From NCBI GenBank assembly GCA_004213025.1, contig SHBC01000048.1, positions 1 through 8,173 of the forward strand: a stretch of DNA of 8,173 bases, read 5' to 3'. The notes under the pieces were generated by a model. It searched no databases. It saw nothing but the letters and a program-made list of their open reading frames with translations, and was not told where the DNA came from. The position numbers and the translations under genes were made by a program. Positions 1 to 5,642 of the stretch are shown piece by piece; positions within the stretch are counted from its first letter, which is position 1; each line of letters opens with the position of its first letter. Source of the DNA: SAR116 cluster bacterium. Lineage in GTDB: Bacteria > Pseudomonadota > Alphaproteobacteria > Puniceispirillales > Puniceispirillaceae.

Positions 1-218
1 ACAACAACACCTATATCGCCCGCTATGACGATTTGTATGACGGCCATGAAAACCAGATCGATGTCAGCAAGGTCGATGTCTCGACAAACGGCATCGAACT
101 GATCGACCGCGAATTCATCGCCGCCATTCGTGAGGGCCGCGAGCCGAATTCCAGTCTGGCGCAATGCCTTCCGGCGATGCAGGTGATGGATATCATCGAG
201 CGTCAGTTCAGCAGCTGA
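1..218 (+). CDS. ligC: 4-carboxy-2-hydroxymuconate-6-semialdehyde dehydrogenase, C-terminal part (5' end outside window)
   Basis: This is the last 71 residues of a Gfo/Idh/MocA-family NAD(P)-dependent dehydrogenase, read in frame from base 3 to the TGA at 216-218. The family member LigC/PmdC oxidises the ring-cleavage product of protocatechuate (in its hemiacetal form) to 2-pyrone-4,6-dicarboxylate in the cytoplasm. The visible tail contains YIARYDDLYDG, IDVSKVDVSTNGIEL, DREF and AAIREGREPNSS, which match from memory the conserved C-terminus of PmdC/LigC proteins very closely. The final 20 residues (from about LAQCLPAM) diverge more, as is common in this family. The Rossmann domain is outside the window and cannot be checked. 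A ligJ-type hydratase starts 51 bp downstream on the same strand, which supports the assignment and suggests one operon. The alternative is a generic Gfo/Idh/MocA sugar dehydrogenase, which I think is unlikely. Confidence 0.85.
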   Translation, partial: NNTYIARYDDLYDGHENQIDVSKVDVSTNGIELIDREFIAAIREGREPNSSLAQCLPAMQVMDIIERQFSS

Positions 219-269
219 GCGCCGCATAAAGAGCTGGTTCAGAAGACCTATTCCTGGGGAGACAACGCC

Positions 270-1280
270 ATGATCATTGATTGCCACGGCCATTACACCA
301 CCACACCCCCCGGCGTTGCCGACTGGCGCGATGCCCAGAAAGCCGCCGTCGCCGCCGACCCGGACCATATCAGCGGCAAGGGCGTGCTGGCAGTCACCGA
401 TGATGAAATCCGCGAGAGCATTGAGACCAACCAGCTTCGCGTGCAACAGGAACGCGGCACCGACGTGACCGTGTTCTCGCCACGTGCCAGCTGGATGGGG
501 CATCATGTCGGAAATGCCTCGACCTCGCAGGCCTGGACCGAGCATTGCAACGACCTGATCCGGCGTGTCTGCAACCTGTTTCCAAAGAATTTCGTGCCTG
601 TATGCCAGCTGCCGCAGAGCCCGCAGACCCCGATCGAGACCAGCATTGCCGAGCTGCGGCGCTGCGTCGAGGAGATGGGATTCATCGGCTGCAACCTGAA
701 CCCGGACCCGTCAGGCGGTTACTGGAAGGATGTGCCGCTTGGCGACAAATACTGGTACCCGCTCTATGAGGTGATGTGCGAGCTGGACGTGCCGGCGATG
801 ATCCATGTCAGCGGCGCCTGCCATCCGGCCATGCATACGACAAGCTCATACTATCTTGGCGCCGACACCACCGCCTTCGTGCATTTCATGATGTCGGATG
901 TCTTCACCGACTTCCCGCAGATCAAGTTCATCATCCCGCATGGTGGCGGCGCGGTTCCCTATCACTGGGGCCGGTTCCGCGGCATGGCGCAGGATATGGG
1001 ACTTGGCGATCTGAACGAACGCGTCCTCGGCAACATCTTCTTTGATACCTGCGTCTATCACCAGGACGGCATCAACCTTCTTGTCGATGTGATCCCGACC
1101 GAGAACATCCTGTTCGCCTCGGAGATGATCGGCGCTGTTCGCGGTATCGACCCGCGAAGCGGCCATTATTATGACGACACCAAACGTTATATTGATGACA
1201 GCACGCGCCTCAGCGACGCGCAGCGACAGATGATCTTCGAGGATAACGCACGGCGGGTCTTCTCGCGCTTCAGCCTGTAA
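270..1280 (+). CDS. ligJ: 4-oxalomesaconate hydratase (LigJ-type, amidohydrolase superfamily)
   Basis: This 336-residue cytoplasmic protein is about the length of known LigJ enzymes. LigJ hydrates 4-oxalomesaconate to 4-carboxy-4-hydroxy-2-oxoadipate, the substrate of the LigK-type aldolase, in protocatechuate 4,5-cleavage. It is a zinc-dependent COG2159-type amidohydrolase. Visible features are the N-terminal metal motif DCHGH (His6, His8), LNPDP at 143-147, GDKYWYPLYE at 158-167 followed by CELDVPA, His179 in MIHVSG, His224 in the PHGGGAVPY segment, Glu285 in LFASEM, and the C-terminal IFEDNARRVF. The LNPDP, GDxYWYPLYE, HGGGA and FEDNAR blocks are what I recognise from Sphingobium LigJ. The ATG at 270 has GGGGAG at 256-261 with an 8-bp gap, so the start is well supported. 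The 3' end overlaps the convergent transporter gene by 11 bp. A 2-amino-3-carboxymuconate decarboxylase-type enzyme is the main alternative, but the neighbouring ligC end argues against it. Confidence 0.88.
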   Translation: MIIDCHGHYTTTPPGVADWRDAQKAAVAADPDHISGKGVLAVTDDEIRESIETNQLRVQQERGTDVTVFSPRASWMGHHVGNASTSQAWTEHCNDLIRRVCNLFPKNFVPVCQLPQSPQTPIETSIAELRRCVEEMGFIGCNLNPDPSGGYWKDVPLGDKYWYPLYEVMCELDVPAMIHVSGACHPAMHTTSSYYLGADTTAFVHFMMSDVFTDFPQIKFIIPHGGGAVPYHWGRFRGMAQDMGLGDLNERVLGNIFFDTCVYHQDGINLLVDVIPTENILFASEMIGAVRGIDPRSGHYYDDTKRYIDDSTRLSDAQRQMIFEDNARRVFSRFSL

Positions 1281-2190
1281 CCCGGTCATCCTGATGGCCC
1301 TGCGGGCCGGCAAACGCGACCCCCGCCCCGGCCGCCACGATCAGCCCGACGCCAAAAAGCTGCGCGGCATCAAGCCTTTCGCCAAGGAACAGCGCCGCGG
1401 TGGTGGCGGCGACAAGAATCTCTGACAGCATCAGGATGCCGACCAGCCCCGGCGACAGATACTGACTGACCCTGAAAATCAGCAAGAGCGATGGAAGAAA
1501 TAACAACGCCCCGAAGATGAATGCCCAGGGCGCTGCCGCGACAAGCGCCGCTGGCGCCGGCACAGGCACCTCCAGCACCAGGATCAGGAGGCCGGCCAGC
1601 ACCACACCGATAATGTATTGAACAAGCGATATATTGCGGAAATCAGCGTCCGGAAAGCGACGCAGGATAACGGCGCCGGCACCCCACAGCACGCCCGAGA
1701 ACAGGCCAAGAAGATCTGCCGGCTCGAACGCCAGCCGCCACGGGTCAAGCCGCATGACAAGGCCGCAGCCGATAACAGCGGCAGCCACTGCAAGCCAGCG
1801 TTGCCACCCCGGCCGTTCGCCAAGAAAGAACCTGCCAAGGATCGTTCCCCATACAGGCGTCAGGTAGAACAGCACCGTCGTCTTGCTGACCGAGGCCAGC
1901 AACAACCCAAGCCCGAAACAGGTAAAACCGGCATTGATCAGGCCGCCAGCGGCAAGATAGATCAACCAGTGATGCCTTGCCGCCATCGTCGCGCGAAAGG
2001 CAAATGGCAGCAGCGCCAGCGCCGGCATCAGCATGAACAATCCCTGCACCCAGATAGGCCCAAGGCCGAGCGCTTCGGCCTCACGCATCGGATACCACAT
2101 GATCCCCCAGACTCCCGATGACAGGAAGACAATCAGCGAGGCGTTGCGGTGGCTGTGCTGGCGAAAGAAAAACTGCATGAAGATCGTCAC
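1270..2190 (-). CDS. EamA/DMT-superfamily transporter, ten membrane helices
   Basis: This inner-membrane protein has 306 residues from the GTG at 2190, or 302 from the ATG at 2178. It is almost entirely hydrophobic. Approximate helices lie at residues 17-35, 46-64, 75-95, 97-118, 131-147, 158-177, 188-206, 217-239, 246-268 and 274-294. Two EamA repeats are visible: each ends with an LGER motif (123-126 and 269-272) followed by a final glycine/alanine-rich helix. The first repeat has the FYLTPVWGTILGRF stretch before LGER, and the second has the matching LMLSEILVAATTAALF. Such proteins export or import small metabolites, but the substrate cannot be read from sequence. Neither start has a strong Shine-Dalgarno site, so the start is uncertain. 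The gene converges on ligJ with an 11-bp overlap and is divergent from the FAH-family gene, so a role with either is only a guess. Confidence 0.9.
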   Translation of the reverse strand: MTIFMQFFFRQHSHRNASLIVFLSSGVWGIMWYPMREAEALGLGPIWVQGLFMLMPALALLPFAFRATMAARHHWLIYLAAGGLINAGFTCFGLGLLLASVSKTTVLFYLTPVWGTILGRFFLGERPGWQRWLAVAAAVIGCGLVMRLDPWRLAFEPADLLGLFSGVLWGAGAVILRRFPDADFRNISLVQYIIGVVLAGLLILVLEVPVPAPAALVAAAPWAFIFGALLFLPSLLLIFRVSQYLSPGLVGILMLSEILVAATTAALFLGERLDAAQLFGVGLIVAAGAGVAFAGPQGHQDDRVTG

Positions 2191-2200
2191 ATTTCAGCTT

Positions 2201-2236
2201 GCATAAGATTGGGCATAAGGTCGGGCATAAGGCTGG
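2201..2236. repeat. Three tandem 12-bp repeats upstream of the transporter gene
   Basis: Three direct copies sit head to tail at 2201-2212, 2213-2224 and 2225-2236, each starting GCATAAG and ending GG. Copy 1 is gcataagattgg, copy 2 gcataaggtcgg and copy 3 gcataaggctgg. The array ends 10 bp before the GTG start of the transporter gene, inside the 203-bp spacer between the divergent transporter and FAH-family genes. Read on the minus strand, each unit contains CTTATGC, which places three ATGs in one frame 12 bp apart. It may be an iterated operator, a leader-peptide segment or a neutral duplication. The rest of the spacer (2237-2393) shows no clear promoter pair to me. Confidence 0.8.
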
Positions 2237-2393
2237 GCTTCCTGCCTGTTGGCGCGGCAGTGTGACATGCGGCGGCCACCGGCTCTAGGTCTTTGTTGCA
2301 CCTGCCCGCCAGTCTCGGGTAGGTTGGGCGCAGTTCGTATCCGCCCGGCCCCCGCGGCCTGGCCCTCGCACCCTGTATTGTAAGGACGTCGCC

Positions 2394-3083
2394 ATGACCA
2401 ACTATCTGTTCCAGCCTCCCGCCCCCGCCGTCATTCCGATCTTTGGCAGTGACAAGCTGTATCCGGTGAACCGGATTTTCTGCGTCGGGCGGAACTATGA
2501 GGCACACGCCACCGAGATGGGCACGGTGGTCGATCGCGAGGCGCCGTTCTATTTCACCAAATCGCCAACCGCCATCGTCATGGCCGAGGGCGAAATTGCC
2601 TATGCGCCGCGGACCGAAAACTATCATTACGAGATGGAGCTTGTCTTCGCGCTGAAGAGCGGTGGCACCAATATCGCCGAGGCCGATGCGCTGTCGCACA
2701 TCTTCGGCTGCGCCGCCGGCATCGACATGACGCGCCGCGACCATCAGAACAAGGCCAAGGAAACACGGCGTCCGTGGGATACCTCAAAGGATGTTGAGCA
2801 GTCTGCCGTCGTCACGCCGCTTCGCCCGATGGAAGAGGTGCCGTCTGTTGGCGGTGGCCGCATCCATCTGGAGCAGAATGGCGAGATCAGGCAGGATGCA
2901 GACCTGTCGCAGATGGTCTGGTCGGTTCCCGAGATCATCGCCGATCTGTCGACCATGTACACGCTTCGCGAGGGCGACGTCATCTTCATGGGCACCCCGG
3001 CAGGTGTCGGCGCGGTCCAGCGTGGTGATGTGCTGACCGGCGGCGTTGACGGAATTGCCGATTTCGAACTGAAGATCGCCTGA
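2394..3083 (+). CDS. Fumarylacetoacetate-hydrolase-family enzyme, acylpyruvate/fumarylpyruvate hydrolase type
   Basis: This 229-residue cytoplasmic protein is the size of single-domain FAH enzymes such as bacterial fumarylpyruvate hydrolases and FAHD1-type acylpyruvases. These cleave C-C bonds in 2-oxo acids, releasing pyruvate, or decarboxylate oxaloacetate. Visible motifs are FCVGRNYEAHATEMG (29-43), the metal ligands Glu80 and Glu82 in YHYEMEL, Asp111 in GIDMTRRD, RPWD at 126-129 and GTPAGVG at 200-206. The near-N-terminal FQPP...IPIFGSDKLYPVNRIFCVGRNY arrangement resembles NagK-like fumarylpyruvate hydrolases of the gentisate pathway. The ATG at 2394 is supported by AAGGA at 2382-2386 with a 7-bp gap. 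The gene stands alone on its strand. Nearby ligC/ligJ suggest aromatic catabolism, but the protocatechuate 4,5-pathway does not normally use an FAH enzyme, so the true substrate is open. It ends 7 bp before a tetranucleotide repeat. Confidence 0.88.
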   Translation: MTNYLFQPPAPAVIPIFGSDKLYPVNRIFCVGRNYEAHATEMGTVVDREAPFYFTKSPTAIVMAEGEIAYAPRTENYHYEMELVFALKSGGTNIAEADALSHIFGCAAGIDMTRRDHQNKAKETRRPWDTSKDVEQSAVVTPLRPMEEVPSVGGGRIHLEQNGEIRQDADLSQMVWSVPEIIADLSTMYTLREGDVIFMGTPAGVGAVQRGDVLTGGVDGIADFELKIA

Positions 3084-3090
3084 CCGTCTA

Positions 3091-3150
3091 CTGCCTGACT
3101 GACTGACTGCCTGACTGCCTGCCTGACTGCCTGACTGCCTGACTGCCTGC
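3091..3150. repeat. Tetranucleotide simple repeat, 15 units of CTGA/CTGC
   Basis: Fifteen uninterrupted four-base units of the form CTG followed by A or C fill 3091-3150. The last base of the successive units reads C A A A C A C C A C A C A C C. One broken unit (ATAA) and another CTGC follow at 3151-3158. The repeat occupies nearly all of the 75 bp between the FAH-family stop (3081-3083) and the PatB-like stop (3159-3161), which face each other. It is not self-complementary, so it does not form a normal intrinsic terminator hairpin. It lies outside both reading frames, so length changes would not alter either protein. Confidence 0.95.
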
Positions 3151-3158
3151 ATAACTGC

Positions 3159-4325
3159 CTATTGCAGGTCTGAAAAGGCCTCGGCAAGCCGCTCCATCGC
3201 CTCGGCGAGGAGCGCGCGCCGGCAGGCAATGTTGAATCGCATGCACAGCTCGCCTTCAGGGCCAAAACTGTGTCCTTCGCTTGGCGCCAGGCCGGCCGCG
3301 GTCAGCCGCGACGTGAATTCATCGCGGCTCATGCCGGTGCCGGCAAAATCGACCCAGGCAAGATAGGTGGCCTCAAGATTCATCACCGACAGGCCGGGAA
3401 TGCCGGCAATCGAGTCATTAAGGAACTGCCGGTTGCCATCAAGATAGGCCAGCAGCGCATCCAGCCATTCATCACCGGCCGCATAGGCGGCTTCAGCCAT
3501 GATCATGCCAAACCGGTTGTTCGAGATCGACATCGCGGCGCGGGCCGCCGCCACGCGTTTGCGCAGGACCGGGTTGGAAATCAGCATGCTGCCGGTCTCG
3601 ATACCGGCAATGTTGAAAGTCTTGCTTGTCGCAACAAGTGTAATCAGCCTGTCGCTGACCTCTGGCGCCACCTTGGCGGTGATATGATGCTGATGACCCG
3701 GCATAATCAGATCATGATGCACCTCGTCACTGACAAGGATGATGTCATGCCGCGCGCACAGATCGGCCACCGCGCGCAATTCATCGGCACGCCAGACGCG
3801 GCCGCCGGGATTATGCGGCGAGCACAGGAACAGCAGCCGCTCATCACCGGTGAGAGAGTCTTCCAGCGCGCCAAGATCCATATGGAAGCGGTTATCCTCA
3901 ACGACCAGCGGTGACGACACGACACGCCGGTCATTGGCTGTGATGATGCGGGCAAAGGCGTGATAGACCGGCGAGAAGATGATCACCCCCTCGCCCGGCG
4001 CCGAACAGGCCTGGATGGTCATCGCCAGCGCGTTGACAAGCCCATGTGTCTGCAACGCCCATTCAGGTTCGATGTCCCAGTCATGACGCCGCTTCATCCA
4101 TGCAGCCAACGCGGCGCGGAAGGTGGAATCGTCGCCGTAATAGCCATGCACGCCATGATCGACCATGCTTTGCAGAGCCGCGTTGATCGGCGGCGCGGCG
4201 CGGAAATCCATATCGGCCACCCAGAGCGGAATGCCGGTATCCAGTGGCACGCCGTAGCGGCCCATATCATCCCATTTCTGGGAATGGGTGCCGTGGCGGT
4301 CGATCACCTCATCGAAATCAATCAT
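3159..4325 (-). CDS. patB: MalY/PatB-family PLP-dependent C-S lyase / class I-II aminotransferase
   Basis: The protein has 388 residues from the ATG at 4325. It is a fold type I PLP enzyme of the MalY/PatB group, whose members cleave cystathionine and related cysteine S-conjugates to a thiol (or homocysteine), pyruvate and ammonia in the cytoplasm. Numbered from the farther upstream ATG at 4352, visible motifs are IDRHGTHSQKWD (17-28), PLWVADMDF (42-50), HGYYGDD (69-75), CSPHNPGGRVW (177-187), VSDEVHHDL (207-215) with PLP-binding Asp209, TSKTFNIAG (242-250) with Schiff-base Lys244, and MRFN with carboxylate-binding Arg372. I chose the internal ATG because the family starts just before the IDRHGTHSxKWD motif, and AGGGA lies 10 bp upstream of it. 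The ATG at 4352 adds nine residues without a ribosome site. The gene diverges from the ArgE-like gene. PatB and MalY differ in substrate and partner, so the symbol is a family label. Confidence 0.85.
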   Translation of the reverse strand: MIDFDEVIDRHGTHSQKWDDMGRYGVPLDTGIPLWVADMDFRAAPPINAALQSMVDHGVHGYYGDDSTFRAALAAWMKRRHDWDIEPEWALQTHGLVNALAMTIQACSAPGEGVIIFSPVYHAFARIITANDRRVVSSPLVVEDNRFHMDLGALEDSLTGDERLLFLCSPHNPGGRVWRADELRAVADLCARHDIILVSDEVHHDLIMPGHQHHITAKVAPEVSDRLITLVATSKTFNIAGIETGSMLISNPVLRKRVAAARAAMSISNNRFGMIMAEAAYAAGDEWLDALLAYLDGNRQFLNDSIAGIPGLSVMNLEATYLAWVDFAGTGMSRDEFTSRLTAAGLAPSEGHSFGPEGELCMRFNIACRRALLAEAMERLAEAFSDLQ

Positions 4326-4420
4326 CGATAGTCTGTCCCTGGCCAGAGCCATTGAATGTGCAGGCGCAGTAACGTTTCAGGAGACACAGGATATGCGCAT
4401 TTGATCGGCGACACGATACG

Positions 4421-4449
4421 TTTACAGACCCGGCTTTGCCAGCCATATT
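4421..4449 (+). promoter_or_regulatory. Possible sigma-70-type promoter for the ArgE-like gene
   Basis: TTTACA at 4421-4426 (one mismatch to TTGACA) is separated by 17 bp from CATATT at 4444-4449 (four matches to TATAAT). Transcription would begin near 4456, about 29 bp before the ATG at 4485. A short inverted repeat, TGCCA (4437-4441) and TGGCA (4452-4456) with a 10-bp gap, straddles the -10 element and could be an operator. It lies in the 159-bp gap between divergent genes, where a promoter is expected. Both elements are short enough to occur by chance. Confidence 0.4.
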
Positions 4450-4484
4450 TTTGGCATCACGAAAACCACCACCAGCAGGGCATC

Positions 4485-5642
4485 ATGTCAGCCACCGTCG
4501 AAATTCTGAAGGACCTCATCGGCTTTGCCACCGTCAGCCGAGACCCGAACCGTGACCTGATCGACTATGTGGCGGCGCGGCTCGAGGCGGTTGGTGCCGA
4601 CTGGCAGGTGATCCCCGACGCGGATGGCGGCAAGGCGAACCTGTTCGCCACCACCGGACCGCGCGACATTGGCGGCGTGATGCTGTCGGGGCATACCGAT
4701 GTGGTGCCGGTGGATGGCCAGGAATGGCGGGTGCCGCCCTTTACCTGCACCAAGGCTGACGGACGTTATTACGGGCGCGGCACGGCCGATATGAAGGGCT
4801 TTGTCGCCGCCGCCATCAACGCCTTCGAGACCGCCGCGCGCGGCGGCCTGGCAACACCGCTTCATCTTGCACTGTCCTATGATGAGGAGCTTGGCTGCCT
4901 TGGCGTGCGCTCGATGATCGACATGCTGGCAGCGGCGCCGGTGCGGCCCGTCATGTGTATCGTTGGCGAGCCGACAGAGATGGGACTTGCCACCGGCCAT
5001 AAGGGCAAGACCGTCGTGCATGCCGACTGCACCGGCATGGCGGCGCATTCATCACTGGCACCGCTGGCGGTGAATGCGGTGCATCTTGCCTGCGATCTGG
5101 TGGCGGCGATCCGGCGACGCCAGCAGGACATCGTTGACAATGGCCAGCATGATGCGGCCTACAACATTCCCTACAGCACCCTTCATGTTGGACGGATCGA
5201 GGGCGGCGTACAGGTCAATATCGTACCGCAGGGAGCGCGCGTGGAGTTCGAGATCCGCAATCTTGCCAATGATGACCCACAGGCCATTATCGAGGCCATC
5301 CGGACCGATATTGCGCCGGTCATCGCGGCGGCGCGCCAGACCTCGCCAGCGGCGGATATCAGCCTGACAGTGGTCAACAGCTATCCCGGCCTTGAAACGG
5401 CGCTTGATGCCGATGTGGTGACGCTGCTTCGTGAACTGATTGGTGTCAACGCCACCTGCAAGGTTGCCTTCGGCACCGAAGGTGGGCTGTTCGCGCGTGA
5501 TCTCGGCATCCCGACAATTGTCTGCGGACCGGGGTCGATGGACCAGGGCCACAAGCCGGATGAGTTCGTCACCGCCGCACAGCTGGCACTGTGTGATGAT
5601 ATGCTGGCAAGCCTGACCAGCCGGCTTCAGAAGGGCCTATAG
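4485..5642 (+). CDS. argE: ArgE-like M20 metallopeptidase, acetylornithine deacetylase family
   Basis: This 385-residue cytoplasmic protein is close in length to E. coli ArgE. The family hydrolyses N-acetyl amino acids, classically N2-acetylornithine to ornithine plus acetate, with a dizinc centre. Numbered from the ATG at 4485, the metal and catalytic residues are visible: His70 and Asp72 in SGHTDVVPVDG, Asp102 in YGRGTADMKG, Glu134 and Glu135 in YDEELGC, Glu162 in VGEPTE, and His356 in DQGHKPDE. The dimerisation-domain signature GHKGK...AAHSS is also present. I start at 4485 because the family begins here and AGCAGGG precedes it at 4474-4480. The frame stays open back to 4356 but has no homology-like content. 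The gene shares its final 6 bp with the convergent class V PLP gene. No other arginine gene is nearby, so a catabolic N-acyl amino acid deacetylase is a real alternative to arginine biosynthesis. Confidence 0.85.
   Translation: MSATVEILKDLIGFATVSRDPNRDLIDYVAARLEAVGADWQVIPDADGGKANLFATTGPRDIGGVMLSGHTDVVPVDGQEWRVPPFTCTKADGRYYGRGTADMKGFVAAAINAFETAARGGLATPLHLALSYDEELGCLGVRSMIDMLAAAPVRPVMCIVGEPTEMGLATGHKGKTVVHADCTGMAAHSSLAPLAVNAVHLACDLVAAIRRRQQDIVDNGQHDAAYNIPYSTLHVGRIEGGVQVNIVPQGARVEFEIRNLANDDPQAIIEAIRTDIAPVIAAARQTSPAADISLTVVNSYPGLETALDADVVTLLRELIGVNATCKVAFGTEGGLFARDLGIPTIVCGPGSMDQGHKPDEFVTAAQLALCDDMLASLTSRLQKGL

Noticed and set aside
846..1313. Minus-strand open frame of 155 codons
   Set aside because: It is antisense to ligJ, with no domain features and no ribosome site.
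1618..2121. Plus-strand open frame of 167 codons
   Set aside because: It is the highly charged reverse-strand shadow of the membrane transporter gene and has no motif of its own.
2296..2325. TTGCAC and TAGGTT as a promoter for the FAH-family gene
   Set aside because: The -10 match is only three of six, with an 18-bp spacer in GC-rich DNA, which is no better than chance.
2187..2744. Minus-strand open frame of 185 codons
   Set aside because: It is antisense to the start of the FAH-family gene and shows no recognisable domain. Only its last 13 codons are discussed, as a possible leader peptide.
3091..3158. CRISPR-like or intrinsic-terminator reading of the spacer repeat
   Set aside because: The units are four bases with no unique spacers, so it is not CRISPR. 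The only hairpin is CTGC-CTATT-GCAG at 3155-3167, with a 4-bp stem and no T-tract.
3270..4331. Plus-strand open frames of 214 and 123 codons opposite the PatB-like gene
   Set aside because: They are shadows of a gene with complete PLP-enzyme motifs and have no recognisable content.
4356..4484. 43-residue N-terminal extension of the ArgE-like protein
   Set aside because: The extension has no family similarity and runs through the likely promoter. The ATG at 4485 matches the family start and has a nearby AGGG.
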